Positions 26,215 through 36,875 are shown, counted from the first letter of the stretch. The stretch: 64,000 nucleotides of DNA from Sulfurospirillum diekertiae (GCF_002309535.1 NZ_CP023275.1:1860001-1924000); one strand, 5' to 3'. The notes: generated from the sequence alone by a model not told the origin. Program-made: numbers and translations.

Positions 26215-26295
26215 CGTTTCTAAGTTGGGGTAACTGACTGCGTCATTGACGGCTTTAGTTTGATCTTGTGGTTAGTTGATAATATGCATTGCCAT
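26215..26295 (-). pseudogene. N-terminal 27 codons of the sapC-family gene, interrupted by TAA
   Basis: ATG at 26293-26295 has GAGGA ahead and opens the frame MAMHIIN, then TAA at 26272-26274, then PQDQTKAVNDAVSYPNLET leading without shift into the SapC domain. Members of the family start in the same way, so the stop replaced one residue of a working gene. A single base change (AAA to TAA) would explain it. Confidence 0.7.
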
Positions 26296-26381
26296 AGTGT
26301 TATGTTCCTCTAATGGATAGTAATATGGCGCGTATCATAACATTTTAAGGACAAATTTTCACTTTGATGTGTTGTGAGGAA

Positions 26382-26413
26382 AAAGCGGTTACACGTTTAC
26401 ATGTAACCGCTTT
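26382..26413 (-). terminator. Terminator hairpin after acs containing a palindrome copy
   Basis: AAAGCGGTTAC and GTAACCGCTTT form a perfect 11-base stem, 7 bases after the acs stop. The TTTACATGTAA copy at 26397 sits in the loop and right arm. On the minus strand it is followed by TTCCTCACAAC, a weak U tail. Confidence 0.65.
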
Positions 26414-26419
26414 GGAGTA

Positions 26420-28366
26420 CTAAAATTCGATGAGATTTTGTATTTTTTCAACGATGCTTGGATCTTCAAGCGTTGAAATATCTTGGGTAATCGGCTCTTT
26501 TTTCGCAATGGAGCGTAAAATTCTTCTCATAATCTTACCGCTTCTTGTTTTTGGAAGCCCCGGAACGAAGCGAATCGCATCAAGCTTAGCGATATTACCG
26601 ATCTCTTTCACGATGAGTTTGTTTAACTCTTGGATCATGTAAACCTCTTCACTCATGCTATCGGCACCTTTGATGACGATGTATGCAAAAATACCCTCAC
26701 CTTTGATAGGATCAGGTCTTCCTACAACAGCAACCTCTGCTACGTTTTCATGGTTACCAAGAACTGCTTCAATCTCTGCTGTTCCAATTCTATGACCTGA
26801 AACGTTAATAACATCATCGGTACGCCCTGTAATGATGATATAGCCATCATCATCGTACATCGCTCCATCGCCAGAGAAATAAACAGGCTTACCATCTTTT
26901 TTACAATCCCCAAAATAGGACTTAACATAACGCTCAGGATCACCCCAAATGTTACGAATCATCGATGGCCAAGGTTTTGTGATACACAAGAATCCTTTTT
27001 CACCTTTTGGTGTTGGATTGCCATGCTCATCCATAATTTCTGCTTTAATCCCAGGAAGTGGGAATGTCGCAGAACCTGGTTTTATCGGCGTAGCACCAGG
27101 AAGTGGTGTAATCATATGCCCACCCGTTTCTGTTTGCCACCATGTATCGACAATCGGACAGTTTCCGCCACCGATTTGCTCATAGTACCACATCCACGCA
27201 TCAGGATTGATCGGCTCACCCACCGTTCCAAGCACTTTAAGAGAGCTTAAATCATAACGAGATGGCGCGTCAGCACCCTCTTTGTGTAATAAACGAATCG
27301 CTGTGGGAGCAGTATAGAACTGATTGACACGATGTTCTTCGATCATGCCCCACCATCTACCCACATCTGGGAATGTAGGAACACCCTCATACATAATGGT
27401 CGTTGCACCCATCGCCAAAGGTCCATAAACAATGTACGTATGTCCTGTAATCCAGCCAACATCCGCTGTACACCAAAACGTATCGTTTTCTTTGACATCA
27501 AAGACATGTTCCATCGTGTACTGCGCCCAAAGAATATACCCTGCACTACTGTGTTGAACGCCCTTTGGTTTGCCTGTACTGCCTGAAGTGTACAGCAAGA
27601 AAAGTGGGTCTTCAGAGTCCATCCACTCAGGTTCACAGTACTGAGACTCGTTCATGATGATCTCATTGTAAACATAGTCACGCCCTGGAACGTACTCAAT
27701 GTCTTCAAAGTTTCGCTGAACGATCAACACTTTTTCACAACACTCACAGCCAACACTGAGCGCTTCATCCACAACGGGCTTCAACATGTAAGGCTTACCA
27801 CGACGAAATGCACCATCAGCAGTAATCACCAATTTTGCTTCCGCATCTTGAACACGATCACGTAGTGCTTCAGCCGAAAAACCGCCAAAAACAACCGAAT
27901 GAATCGCACCAATTTTCGCACACGCTAACATCGCAAATGCCGCTTCAGGGATCATTGGCATATAAAGCACAACACGATCACCCTTTTTAATGCCAAATTG
28001 ATTGCGCATCAAATTGGCGAGACGATTGACACGGTAAAAAAGTTGAAGATAGGTAATAATGCGGCGTTTGCCGTCCTCACCTTCCCAAATGATCGCTGCT
28101 TTGTTTTTACGACTCTTGAGATGACGTCCTAGGCATTGATGCGTAACGTTTAATTTGCCACCTTCGAACCATTTGTAGAACGGAGCATTATCTTCATTTA
28201 ATACTCTGTCATAAGGCTTAAACCACTCAATTTTTTCACGTGCTAGCTTATCCCAGTATCCTTCAAAATCCTCATCCGCTTGGATACAAAGCTCTTTGTA
28301 CTCACACATGTTCTTAATTCTGGCTTCTTTGCTTAAAGCTCTACTTGGTTCGAAAAGTTGTGACAT
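26420..28366 (-). CDS. acs: Acetyl-CoA synthetase
   Basis: The 648-residue protein is full length for Acs. It has [20 protein letters not shown] near residue 258, [10 protein letters not shown] near 408 and the catalytic lysine region [15 protein letters not shown] near 605. It activates acetate to acetyl-CoA with ATP in the cytosol. It lies downstream of actP in the same direction, separated by a hairpin repeat (copy D). The N-terminal block [18 protein letters not shown] shows what the truncated PrpE lost. Confidence 0.96.
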   Translation of the reverse strand: MSQLFEPSRALSKEARIKNMCEYKELCIQADEDFEGYWDKLAREKIEWFKPYDRVLNEDNAPFYKWFEGGKLNVTHQCLGRHLKSRKNKAAIIWEGEDGKRRIITYLQLFYRVNRLANLMRNQFGIKKGDRVVLYMPMIPEAAFAMLACAKIGAIHSVVFGGFSAEALRDRVQDAEAKLVITADGAFRRGKPYMLKPVVDEALSVGCECCEKVLIVQRNFEDIEYVPGRDYVYNEIIMNESQYCEPEWMDSEDPLFLLYTSGSTGKPKGVQHSSAGYILWAQYTMEHVFDVKENDTFWCTADVGWITGHTYIVYGPLAMGATTIMYEGVPTFPDVGRWWGMIEEHRVNQFYTAPTAIRLLHKEGADAPSRYDLSSLKVLGTVGEPINPDAWMWYYEQIGGGNCPIVDTWWQTETGGHMITPLPGATPIKPGSATFPLPGIKAEIMDEHGNPTPKGEKGFLCITKPWPSMIRNIWGDPERYVKSYFGDCKKDGKPVYFSGDGAMYDDDGYIIITGRTDDVINVSGHRIGTAEIEAVLGNHENVAEVAVVGRPDPIKGEGIFAYIVIKGADSMSEEVYMIQELNKLIVKEIGNIAKLDAIRFVPGLPKTRSGKIMRRILRSIAKKEPITQDISTLEDPSIVEKIQNLIEF

Positions 28367-28405
28367 GGTTACGATCCTTTTTCATATAATTATTTTATAA
28401 CGTCT

Positions 28406-28468
28406 CTTGGGCGAAGCCCAAAAGCCTACGTTGCACTATGCACTAAAGCTTGCCTCTAATGAGGCAGA
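28406..28468 (-). repeat. Dispersed three-hairpin repeat, copy D
   Basis: On the plus strand: TTGGGC/GCCCAA with a GAA loop, AAAGCCTACG, TGCA/TGCA stem, CTAAAGCTT and TGCCTC/GAGGCA with a TAAT loop, ending in GA. It lies between actP and acs, in the strand of the genes' transcription. This is the cleanest copy and serves as the reference for the others. Confidence 0.8.
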
Positions 28469-28477
28469 GATTTAGTT

Positions 28478-28511
28478 ACATTACGGCTTCTTTTAAAAAA
28501 AGCCGTAATGT
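28478..28511. terminator. Strong hairpin after actP
   Basis: ACATTACGGCTT and AAGCCGTAATGT form a perfect 12-base stem 4 bases beyond the actP stop codon (28515). The U-rich tail (TTTTTT) is on the plus strand, so on the minus strand it may attenuate or stabilise mRNA rather than end it fully. Confidence 0.6.
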
Positions 28512-28514
28512 TTT

Positions 28515-30158
28515 TTAATGGTTTGAAGCGCCTTCTGCTCCAATACCCGTTTGACTTCGAATAAACTGATGATCATAGGCAGCTCTCTCGTTTACTGCAT
28601 CTTCGCTATTATCCATTAAAGAGATAATCCAGATACCGATAAAGGCAATAGCAACTGAGAAAAGTGCTGGGTTACCGTAAGCGTAAATAGCTGTTTTATT
28701 TCCTAAAACATCAACCCAAACCGCTTTACTCAAGATAACCAACACAATCGCTGTGAAAAGTCCTAAGCCTCCACCATAAACGGCACCTTTAGTTGTCAGC
28801 TTTTTCCAAAACATTGATAAGATAAGAATTGGGAAGTTTGCACTAGCGGCAATCGCAAATGCAAGACCTACCATGAACGCAATGTTCTGTTTCTCAAACG
28901 CAATGCCTAAGAAAATCGCTACGATACCAAGAGCAATTGTTGAATACTTAGAAACTCTCATCTCTGTCATCTCATCCACACGACCTCTTGCAAAAACATT
29001 GGCATACAGATCATGACTGACCGCACTTGCCCCTGCCAGTGTCAACCCAGAAACAACTGCCAGGATTGTTGCAAACGCAACCGCTGAGATAAATCCTAAG
29101 AAAAGGTCTCCACCAATGGCATGCGCAGAGTGAATCGCTGCCATATTACCGCCACCAATCAGTGTGTTTTTAACAGCATCAAAATATTGCGGATGACCTG
29201 TTAATAAAACGATAGCACCAAATCCTATAATGAAGATTAAAACATAAAAGTAACCTATAAATCCAGTTGCATAAAAGACGGATTTTCGAGCCTCTTTCGC
29301 ATCACTAACGGTAAAAAATCGCATCAAGATATGAGGTAGTCCTGCGGTTCCCAACATCAAGGCAATCCCTAAGCTAATCGCTGAAATAGGGTCGCTGACA
29401 AGACCTCCTGGGCTCATAATCGCCGCTGATTTTTTCACAGCAACCGCTTGGGAAAAGAGTGTCTCAATACTAAAATCCATTTTGTACATAATCATCACAG
29501 CCATAAAGGTTGCACCAGAGAGCAAAAGACCTGCTTTAATAATTTGTACCCACGTGGTTGCCAACATGCCACCAAAGGTAACATATAAGATCATCAAGAT
29601 GCCCACCATAACGACCGCATACGCATAATCAAGTCCAAATAAAATTTGAATCAACTGACCAGCACCTACCATTTGAGCGATCAAATAAAGTGCCACCGTA
29701 GCAAGTGATCCAAATGCCGCAAGGGTACGAATCGGCGTCTGTTTTAAACGGTACGATGCAACATCCGAAAACGTATATTTACCTAAATTTCGTAGTTGCT
29801 CAGCGATTAAGAAAAGAATAATCGGCCAGCCAACCAAAAAGCCTATGGAATAGATCAGTCCATCAAAGCCTTTGGAATATACCAAGCCAGAAATTCCAAG
29901 AAAAGATGCTGCAGACATGTAATCACCTGCAATCGCTAAACCGTTTTGGAACCCTGTAATGCCTCCACCTGCCGTGTAAAAATCTTTGGCCGTTTTTGTA
30001 CGTTTTGCTGCCCAGTAAGTAATACCAAGCGTTCCTGCTACAAAGACCAAGAACATGACAATCGCAGACATATTGACTTCACTTTTTCCTGAAACTTCTG
30101 CAGCCCCTGAGGCAAAGAGTCCATTGGTTAATGCTAAAAGCAACCATCCCCATTTCAT
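28515..30158 (-). CDS. actP: Cation/acetate symporter ActP
   Basis: The 547-residue sodium-solute symporter has about thirteen membrane segments. Typical blocks are [30 protein letters not shown] near residues 57-86, [12 protein letters not shown] near 273 and a late [12 protein letters not shown] near 440. It imports acetate and similar short acids for Acs. It overlaps the DUF485 gene by 4 bases, as in the classic yjcH-actP pair. Confidence 0.93.
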   Translation of the reverse strand: MKWGWLLLALTNGLFASGAAEVSGKSEVNMSAIVMFLVFVAGTLGITYWAAKRTKTAKDFYTAGGGITGFQNGLAIAGDYMSAASFLGISGLVYSKGFDGLIYSIGFLVGWPIILFLIAEQLRNLGKYTFSDVASYRLKQTPIRTLAAFGSLATVALYLIAQMVGAGQLIQILFGLDYAYAVVMVGILMILYVTFGGMLATTWVQIIKAGLLLSGATFMAVMIMYKMDFSIETLFSQAVAVKKSAAIMSPGGLVSDPISAISLGIALMLGTAGLPHILMRFFTVSDAKEARKSVFYATGFIGYFYVLIFIIGFGAIVLLTGHPQYFDAVKNTLIGGGNMAAIHSAHAIGGDLFLGFISAVAFATILAVVSGLTLAGASAVSHDLYANVFARGRVDEMTEMRVSKYSTIALGIVAIFLGIAFEKQNIAFMVGLAFAIAASANFPILILSMFWKKLTTKGAVYGGGLGLFTAIVLVILSKAVWVDVLGNKTAIYAYGNPALFSVAIAFIGIWIISLMDNSEDAVNERAAYDHQFIRSQTGIGAEGASNH

Positions 30159-30469
30159 TCCGCACTCCTTGCTTCTTCTTTGATTTGATTGTTTAACTCA
30201 TCAAATTCGCCATTGGCTCTTTGGATATAAACACCCGTTAAAATAAAAGACAAAATAATAATGCCAAATCCTACGGGAATACCAACGGTAGTAACGCCAC
30301 TTCCTATGGTCTGACCAAAGGTAGCAGGTGAAAAAGCAATTACAAGGATAAACGCATAATAAACAACCAACATAATGATGGTGAGTTTCCATGCGAAACT
30401 ACTTCGTTTTTGTACGAGTTCTGTAAACTTCGGATTGGCTCGTACTCTGTCATAAATATTCTGACTCAT
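30155..30469 (-). CDS. yjcH: DUF485-family membrane protein, ActP partner
   Basis: The 104-residue protein has two membrane segments and the family start [27 protein letters not shown]. It belongs to the DUF485 family, found almost always just upstream of actP. Its stop overlaps the actP start (ATGA). Function is not known beyond this link; it may be needed for ActP stability. Confidence 0.9.
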   Translation of the reverse strand: MSQNIYDRVRANPKFTELVQKRSSFAWKLTIIMLVVYYAFILVIAFSPATFGQTIGSGVTTVGIPVGFGIIILSFILTGVYIQRANGEFDELNNQIKEEARSAE

Positions 30470-30600
30470 AAATGCTCCTTCTTTTGTTATGTGGTAGCTA
30501 TGAGAGTATTGTAAAGAAGTAACATAGCATTATCGTAGCATTTTATATTTTGAAGATTTACGCAGAATATTTTAGAAAAATATGTGTATATTTGTAACTT

Positions 30601-31278
30601 TTAGTGGTTTTTCTCAGGGAAATACTTATCAATCTTATAGCCAACACCTTTGAGATTGATAATAAAATCTTCTTTTAACAGCTTGCGAAGACGGCTTATT
30701 TCTGCCCTAATAGAGGGATTATCAATAGGTTCATCGTTCCAGACATAGGTGCGGAATTTATCGAAGTCAACTACCACGCCCATGTTCTCACACAGTAGTG
30801 TCACAATTTGTAACTGTTTTTTGGTGAGAACTTGAACATTGTTATTGTAAAAGAGCATCTGCTCTTCTTTTGAAAAGACATATTTTGAGCTTAAAATGAT
30901 GTGTTTAAGATGTTTAATCTCATACTCTTTTTTAATCTTGTCAATACGAAGCCCCAACTCTTTCAAATGGAATGGTTTTTTAAGATAATCCGAAGCGCCT
31001 AACTCAAATGCTGTGCTAATGTCATCAATGTCTACATTGGCACTAATGAAGATCGTAGGAAACGCATGTTCGATCTCATTAAGTGCTTTAAGAAGGCTCA
31101 GCCCATTCATTTTTGGGATATTGATGTCTAAGAGCAACAGATCAAACAGATCTTTTTTGATCGCTTCATACGCCTCTTCGCCGTTACCAAACGAGATGAC
31201 TTTATGCCCAAGAGCTTCCAAATACTCTTCAATAGAACTTCGTAGCATCAACTCATCTTCAAGCAGCAAAATTTTCAT
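30601..31278 (-). CDS. OmpR-family response regulator
   Basis: The 225-residue protein has a receiver domain (EDE near residues 7-9, LLLDINIPKM with Asp near 51, LKKPFHLKEL near 101) and a winged-helix domain ending in NLKGVGYKIDKYF. It starts 3 bases downstream of the kinase gene end and is its partner. Its closeness to the acetate genes (132 bases from the DUF485 gene) suggests it regulates acetate uptake or central carbon flow; that is an inference. Confidence 0.88.
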   Translation of the reverse strand: MKILLLEDELMLRSSIEEYLEALGHKVISFGNGEEAYEAIKKDLFDLLLLDINIPKMNGLSLLKALNEIEHAFPTIFISANVDIDDISTAFELGASDYLKKPFHLKELGLRIDKIKKEYEIKHLKHIILSSKYVFSKEEQMLFYNNNVQVLTKKQLQIVTLLCENMGVVVDFDKFRTYVWNDEPIDNPSIRAEISRLRKLLKEDFIINLKGVGYKIDKYFPEKNH

Positions 31279-31281
31279 AAG

Positions 31282-32763
31282 TTATCCTTTTACAAATCGG
31301 TAGCGAAAAAGTGTTTTTAATTCGTCAGAGAGAACTTCAATAGAGACCCCATTCGTCTCACAAATCTCTTTGACAATATTAAGCCCCAAGCCAAACCCAC
31401 CGCGCGCCTCATCTTCACGGTAGTAGCGATTAAACAGTTGATCGGGAGCTTTGATCATTTCTCCACAGTTTTCTACTTCAAAAACAACTTCATTTTTATC
31501 CTCAAAAAGCTTTACATGTAAAGGGTGTTTTTCGTAACTGTACTTGATGGCATTAGAAAGATTATTGTCGCAAATACGCTGTAATTCAGTCTCATTAAAG
31601 AAAATAAACAGATCGGACACAATGTCGGTACTGATGTGCAGTTTATTGCCCTCCGCCACATCTTCAAAGTAGTCCACCCGCTCGGTTAAAAACTTAGAAA
31701 AGTCAATCATTGCTTTTTCATATACCACGCGGTCTTTTTTAACCACATACGCCAAATCTTCATAGATATTATCGAGCACTTTGACGGCTGCTTCGATTTT
31801 AAGTAAATACGGATTTTTTTCGAATTTGAGATTGTAAAGATCAATATTCATTAAAATGATCGAAAGCGGTGTGTTGATCTCATGAATCGCGTTTTTGACA
31901 AACTGATCTTGCTTTTCAAGCAGCTCTTGCGTAAACTCGATAGAGCGTTTCAACTCTACTGTCTTTTGCTCAACGATTCCTTCAAGATTACTGTTAAGAT
32001 CAACCAGTGCACTGTTTTTATTTTTGATCTCTTCGATCATCACATTGGCATGCGTGACAATCTCTTGAAACTCGGTAAACTTGATCTTTTCCATATCAAT
32101 GAACTCGTAGCTGGAAGAGGCTTTCTTAAACGAATAGACAATAAAGCGAATCTCGCGCTTCATGATGTCACTGACATAGCGATACTCAATGGTACTAATC
32201 ATGTATAAAAAAAGTGTGAGCATATAGATTTTAAGAACAAAACTGATGATCTTATCTTGATATGCCTTCTTCTTCTGCGCCAACACATCTTCAATGCTAC
32301 GAGTGCTTACACCACTGCCTAAAATAAGCCCTAAGGGTTCATACGTTTGTGTAACAACAATATCTTTGCTGGTATTTTCAAGACTAAGGGCAGAAGAGCG
32401 ATACAGGATTTCACCTGAAACGAGCTCTAAAAAGAGATAGTTTTGTGCTTCGTCACCATGCTTGATCAGTGCAGAAATATCTTCTTTGAGCTTTTGATAA
32501 ATCGCTTCTTTAGGAAGTGATTGACTTTGCTGAAAACGGTACTCGGTGATATTAAGAAGAAGATTTAATTGATCCGATGCACTCTTCTTTTGCGCCTGAA
32601 TATAGCTCTCTTCAATGACTTTAATCTCTTTTTGAAATTCTAAATATTCATTGACAATGACTAAACACGCAGAGATAAAAGCAAAAAGACCTGCAAAAAG
32701 AATCGCCATAAAATTGATCTGGTTGATGCTCTTGTTATCTTTTTTCTTAAGTAGCACACTCAT
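31282..32763 (-). CDS. Sensor histidine kinase with extracytoplasmic sensor domain
   Basis: The 493-residue kinase has membrane segments at about 19-40 and 175-195 with a periplasmic domain of about 135 residues between them, which may be Cache-like. A coiled coil follows, then the H-box KNAIHEINTPLSI near residue 290 and an ATPase domain with GGFGLGLNIVKE near 462. The HEINTPL form of the H-box (Asn in place of Arg after Glu-Ile) is seen in several Campylobacterota kinases. One palindrome copy (31511) is read as LHVK inside the ATPase domain. Confidence 0.88.
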   Translation of the reverse strand: MSVLLKKKDNKSINQINFMAILFAGLFAFISACLVIVNEYLEFQKEIKVIEESYIQAQKKSASDQLNLLLNITEYRFQQSQSLPKEAIYQKLKEDISALIKHGDEAQNYLFLELVSGEILYRSSALSLENTSKDIVVTQTYEPLGLILGSGVSTRSIEDVLAQKKKAYQDKIISFVLKIYMLTLFLYMISTIEYRYVSDIMKREIRFIVYSFKKASSSYEFIDMEKIKFTEFQEIVTHANVMIEEIKNKNSALVDLNSNLEGIVEQKTVELKRSIEFTQELLEKQDQFVKNAIHEINTPLSIILMNIDLYNLKFEKNPYLLKIEAAVKVLDNIYEDLAYVVKKDRVVYEKAMIDFSKFLTERVDYFEDVAEGNKLHISTDIVSDLFIFFNETELQRICDNNLSNAIKYSYEKHPLHVKLFEDKNEVVFEVENCGEMIKAPDQLFNRYYREDEARGGFGLGLNIVKEICETNGVSIEVLSDELKTLFRYRFVKG

Positions 32764-32838
32764 CCTTTACATGTAAAAGCTAATAGAAGCTATTTTACCA
32801 ATTTTCCGCCCAAAAGAGGAGATCAAAACCATTTTTGG

Positions 32839-32844
32839 TATAAT
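32839..32844 (+). promoter_or_regulatory. Probable -10 box of the agmatine deiminase gene
   Basis: TATAAT lies 31 bases ahead of the start codon in the region divergent from the kinase gene, and GGAG at 32865 is the ribosome binding site. A palindrome copy lies at 32766. Confidence 0.5.
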
Positions 32845-32875
32845 TTAGTTTAAATACGAACTACATGGAGCTAAC

Positions 32876-33871
32876 ATGAAAATTAGAATACCAGCCGAAT
32901 GGGAAGAACAAGAGGCACTCATCGTCGTATTTCCTCCAAAACAGAGTGATTGGGCACACTCCATTGATGAAATCCATCGAACCTATTTAACCTTCATCAG
33001 CAAAATTGCACATTTTCAAAAATGCCTTGTGATCTGCGAAGATAAAAAAGCGCTGGCAACCATGTTACCAACACTCCAAAATATCGAACTGATCGAAATG
33101 GCAACAAATGATACATGGATACGCGACTTCGGCGGTATTAATATTTATAAAAACCATAAACGTCGCACGTATGACTTTATCTTTAACGCATGGGGTAATA
33201 AATTTGAAGCCAATTTGGACAACAGCATTACCAGCCAGCTCTTTGAACAAGGCTATTTAGAAGGCAAACTTAAAAGTTTAGACTTTGTCCTTGAAGGTGG
33301 AAGTATCGACAGTAACGGTCATGGCGTAATGCTTTCGACTGCTTATTGTCTTTTTGAAGAGAACCGCAATGCGCATCTTTCCAAAAAACAGATCAAAAAA
33401 ACACTCATGGAACTTTTTGGACTCAAAAAGCTGATCATCTTAGAACATGGCGCGCTCATGGGTGACGATACCGACTCGCACATTGACACCTTAGCACGTT
33501 TCATCAACAAAAAAACCATCGCCTATGTGAAATGTTATGACAAAAAAGATGAACACTATCAAGAGTTGAAAAAGATGGAAAAGGAACTTCAAAAAACAGA
33601 GTTCAATCTGCTTCCTTTACCTCTACCATCAGCTAAATACTTCAACAATCACCGTATTCCAGCGACCTATATGAATTTTGTTCTCATCAACAATGCTGTT
33701 TTAGTTCCAACCTACAGTGATCCCTACGATGCAGAAGTTTTAGCTATTTTTGCCAGATGTTTCCCCGAACGTGAAATTGTTGGTATCGAATCTTCAATTT
33801 TAATTCGCGAACACGGAAGTTTGCACTGCGCTTCCATGAATATTTATAAAGAAAGAGACAACGACGAATGA
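32876..33871 (+). CDS. aguA: Agmatine deiminase family protein
   Basis: The 331-residue protein has the guanidino-modifying enzyme fold: RIPAEWEEQEALIVVFPP near the start, TWIRDFGGINI near residue 79, LEGGSIDSNG near 140, DDTDSHIDTLARF near 198 and the nucleophile Cys in SLHCASMNI near 321. It converts agmatine to N-carbamoylputrescine. The next enzyme of the route is encoded at 37206-38078. A cation efflux gene follows with a 4-base overlap. Confidence 0.9.
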   Translation: MKIRIPAEWEEQEALIVVFPPKQSDWAHSIDEIHRTYLTFISKIAHFQKCLVICEDKKALATMLPTLQNIELIEMATNDTWIRDFGGINIYKNHKRRTYDFIFNAWGNKFEANLDNSITSQLFEQGYLEGKLKSLDFVLEGGSIDSNGHGVMLSTAYCLFEENRNAHLSKKQIKKTLMELFGLKKLIILEHGALMGDDTDSHIDTLARFINKKTIAYVKCYDKKDEHYQELKKMEKELQKTEFNLLPLPLPSAKYFNNHRIPATYMNFVLINNAVLVPTYSDPYDAEVLAIFARCFPEREIVGIESSILIREHGSLHCASMNIYKERDNDE

Positions 33872-34770
33872 CTTTACAAAAAAAAGCAACGATTATTTCC
33901 AGTGGAACGGCAACGATCCTTATTATTATCAAACTTTTTGTCGGAATTATGAGTGGCTCTGTTGCCGTTTTAGCTTCTGCGATTGACTCTGTGCTTGACC
34001 TTATCGTATCAGCATTTAATTACTTTGCTATTTCCAAAGCCGAACAACCCGCCAATAAAAAATTTAACTACGGAAAAGGCAAAATTGAGGCTTTAGCGGG
34101 CGTCATTGAAGGTACGGTGATTACCGTTTCAGGTCTTTTTATCTTCTATACCGCCATTAAAAAAGCGATCAACCAAGAACCTGTCGAATATCTCGGCTAC
34201 TCCGTTATTGTTATGGTCATCTCTTTGGCAATTACCATTGCCTTAGTTCTTTTTTTAAATTATGCTGCGAAAAAGACACGAAGTATGGTGGTCAAATCAG
34301 ATGCGCTTCACTATAAAACAGACGTTTTAAGCAATGGCGCTATCCTTATTTCGTTAGTACTCATTCAGATAACAGGATTTGAGATGATCGACTCGATCAT
34401 GGGTGTGATCATTTCCCTTTACATTATTCATTCAGCCTATCAAATTATTCGTGATGGTATTTACATCCTGCTTGACGCATCGCTTGATGAAGAGATGGTT
34501 GAAAAAATGCGTGACATTATTTTAGAAGAGAAAGAGATTAGCGATTTTCACTACCTTAAAACTCGTAAATCAGGCAATACAAACTTTGTCGATGTACATC
34601 TCGTCTTTAGTCCTGGCATTTCACTCATGCGTGCGCACCATGCGGGAGATCGCATCGAAGAGAAGATTAAAGACCTTATCCCAGATGAAGTATGGGTTAT
34701 CAACGCTCACCTCGACCCTTATGATGACTCAGAGATCAACGATCAGCAATACGTGGCAAATGAGGGTTAA
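33868..34770 (+). CDS. Cation diffusion facilitator family metal efflux protein
   Basis: The 300-residue protein has six membrane segments and a cytosolic C-terminal domain. The metal site residues of this family are visible in ASAIDSVLDLI (Asp pair, helix II) and SDALHYKTDVLSNGAI (His/Asp pair, helix V), near residues 37-47 and 145-160. The pattern fits FieF/ZitB-type efflux of iron or zinc. The start overlaps the aguA stop by 4 bases. Confidence 0.9.
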   Translation: MTLQKKATIISSGTATILIIIKLFVGIMSGSVAVLASAIDSVLDLIVSAFNYFAISKAEQPANKKFNYGKGKIEALAGVIEGTVITVSGLFIFYTAIKKAINQEPVEYLGYSVIVMVISLAITIALVLFLNYAAKKTRSMVVKSDALHYKTDVLSNGAILISLVLIQITGFEMIDSIMGVIISLYIIHSAYQIIRDGIYILLDASLDEEMVEKMRDIILEEKEISDFHYLKTRKSGNTNFVDVHLVFSPGISLMRAHHAGDRIEEKIKDLIPDEVWVINAHLDPYDDSEINDQQYVANEG

Positions 34771-34780
34771 ATCTACCCTC
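34762..34780. terminator. Hairpin across the convergent ends of the CDF gene and feoB
   Basis: GAGGGT and ACCCTC pair around a 7-base loop and overlap both stop codons (34770 and 34779). It is a compact two-way hairpin; the stem is only 6 bases, so strength is uncertain. Confidence 0.5.
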
Positions 34781-36875
34781 ACCACAAAAGCGCTATTCTA
34801 TACCCTATAAAGGCAAGTCCCCACGCCACAACCGTCGTAAAGATAAACAGATAAAACAGATACTTATAACTGCCTGTCTCTTTCGTAAAGACGATACTTG
34901 CTGCCATACACGGTAAGTAAAACATCACAAAGATAATAAAAGAAACTGCCGAAGCAAAAGGGATCTGTTTTTGAAGCTCACCAATCAAACTCTCATTTCC
35001 CTCATCCACGCCAGCTCCAAGTGCATATAAAACACCGAGCGTTGAGACCACAACCTCTTTTGCCGCTAGTCCAGACTCTAGTGCTACCGTCATCTTCCAA
35101 TCAAAGCCAATCGGTTGAAAAAGAGTATCGGTTGACTTGCCAAGCATGCCTAAAAAACTCTTTTCTAAAAGCTGTTGTGCTTTTTCATTCTCCAAGGTTA
35201 TTTTGGCTTCCGCACTTTGAGCAAGTTCAATTTTTTGTGCAAATGTTTTTTCAATATCGGGATATTTAGGGTAGTTGCTTGCAAACCAAATCAGCAAAGA
35301 AGCACCCAAAATAAATGTTCCCGCTTTTTTGAGATACATAATCGCCTTACTCACAACCGTGTGCCAAATGAGTCTCATTGAAGGCAAACGATACTTTGGC
35401 ATCTCCATTACAAATGGCTCATCAACACCTTTGAACACAAAGATTTTTAAAAATTTTGCCGCAAGAAGCCCAATGAGCGCCCCTGCTATATAGATAAGGA
35501 AAAGAACATTTCCCGCATTTTGCTTCGCGAAAAAAGCCCCAGAGAAAAGAACATACACGGGAAGCTTTGCACCGCAACTCATAAAACCGATGATAAAAAG
35601 TGTGATCAGTCTGTCTTTATTGTTTTTCAGTGTACGGGCGCTCATATACGCAGGCACGGAACACCCAAAGCCCGTCACAAGAGGAATAAAACTTTTACCG
35701 TGCAGACCAAAACGGTGGAAAAAACCATCGAGTAAAAACGCAACACGCGCCATGTAGCCCGTTGTTTCCAAAAGTGAAATCCCAAAAAAGAGAATGACAA
35801 TGTTGGGTAAAAACATTACCACCGCACCTACACCCGAAATAGCGCCATCAGCGATCATAGAGCCAAGCTCACCATCGCCGAAGATCGTTTTCGCATACGT
35901 GCCAAGCGAGACAAAGAAAAGATTGATCCAATCCATAGGAATGGAACCTAGCTCAAATGTAAGCTGAAAAAGTGCCCACATCAAGGCAATAAAAATCGGA
36001 ATACCAAAAATCTTATGGATCAATAGCGCATCGATTTTTTCGGTAATCGTTTTAGAAATACTCTTTTTACATGTAAGCACTTCCGTGACAACACCTCTGG
36101 CAAAAGAGGCTCGCTCCTCCGCAAAAATTTCGCTGACATCTTTTGTCTCATGGTGCAGATAGAGATGTTCCAATGCCTCTTTGAGCAGTGGCGACAGCTC
36201 AAGCCAAATCGGTTCATCGTGCATTTTTTGATATATTTTAGGATCATTTTGTAGCAGTTTAAGCACCAAATCACGATATGTTAGTTCTGTTTTATAGCGC
36301 TTTTGTTTCAAAAAGAATGAAAGTTTTTCGATCTCTTCTTCCACAACATCACTGTAAATCAGTTTTGATTTTTCATAGGGAAAATTGAAAATGTCAATGG
36401 TGCGATTGAGAAGTTTACCGATGCCTTTTTTCGTTGCGGCAGAGACTTTCACGCAGGGAACACCCAAAATGGAACTGAGTTGCTCATGATCAACACAGAT
36501 ACCCTCTTTTTGCGCTTCATCCATCATATTTAATGCGACGATCATCTTTTTACCCAGTTCTAAAAGCTGTGTCGTCAGGTAAAGATTGCGCTCTAGATTC
36601 GTAGCATCAACCACGTTGATGATAAGATCGTACGGCTCATTTTCCAGAAAATCTTTGGTGACTTTTTCATCTTGAGTGTAGTCGTTAAGCGAGTACGTTC
36701 CGGGTAAATCAACGATTTTAATCAAATGCTCTTGCGCGCTAAAACGTACTTCCGCTTTTTCAACGGTGACACCCGAAAAGTTACCCACTTTTAAGCGTGC
36801 ATCGGCAATGGAGTTGATGAGCATACTTTTGCCCACATTGGGCTGTCCCACCAACGCAATGACAAGCTCTTTCAT
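34779..36875 (-). CDS. feoB: Ferrous iron transport protein B
   Basis: The 698-residue protein has an N-terminal G domain (GQPNVGKSML near residue 9, DLPGTYSLND near 57, ALNMMDE near 118), then two gate regions with about eight membrane segments (GFGCSVPAYMSARTL near 400, LPCMAAS near 655). It imports Fe2+ through the inner membrane. The start overlaps feoA by 4 bases. A palindrome copy (36066) is read as LTCK. Confidence 0.96.
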   Translation of the reverse strand: MKELVIALVGQPNVGKSMLINSIADARLKVGNFSGVTVEKAEVRFSAQEHLIKIVDLPGTYSLNDYTQDEKVTKDFLENEPYDLIINVVDATNLERNLYLTTQLLELGKKMIVALNMMDEAQKEGICVDHEQLSSILGVPCVKVSAATKKGIGKLLNRTIDIFNFPYEKSKLIYSDVVEEEIEKLSFFLKQKRYKTELTYRDLVLKLLQNDPKIYQKMHDEPIWLELSPLLKEALEHLYLHHETKDVSEIFAEERASFARGVVTEVLTCKKSISKTITEKIDALLIHKIFGIPIFIALMWALFQLTFELGSIPMDWINLFFVSLGTYAKTIFGDGELGSMIADGAISGVGAVVMFLPNIVILFFGISLLETTGYMARVAFLLDGFFHRFGLHGKSFIPLVTGFGCSVPAYMSARTLKNNKDRLITLFIIGFMSCGAKLPVYVLFSGAFFAKQNAGNVLFLIYIAGALIGLLAAKFLKIFVFKGVDEPFVMEMPKYRLPSMRLIWHTVVSKAIMYLKKAGTFILGASLLIWFASNYPKYPDIEKTFAQKIELAQSAEAKITLENEKAQQLLEKSFLGMLGKSTDTLFQPIGFDWKMTVALESGLAAKEVVVSTLGVLYALGAGVDEGNESLIGELQKQIPFASAVSFIIFVMFYLPCMAASIVFTKETGSYKYLFYLFIFTTVVAWGLAFIGYRIALLW

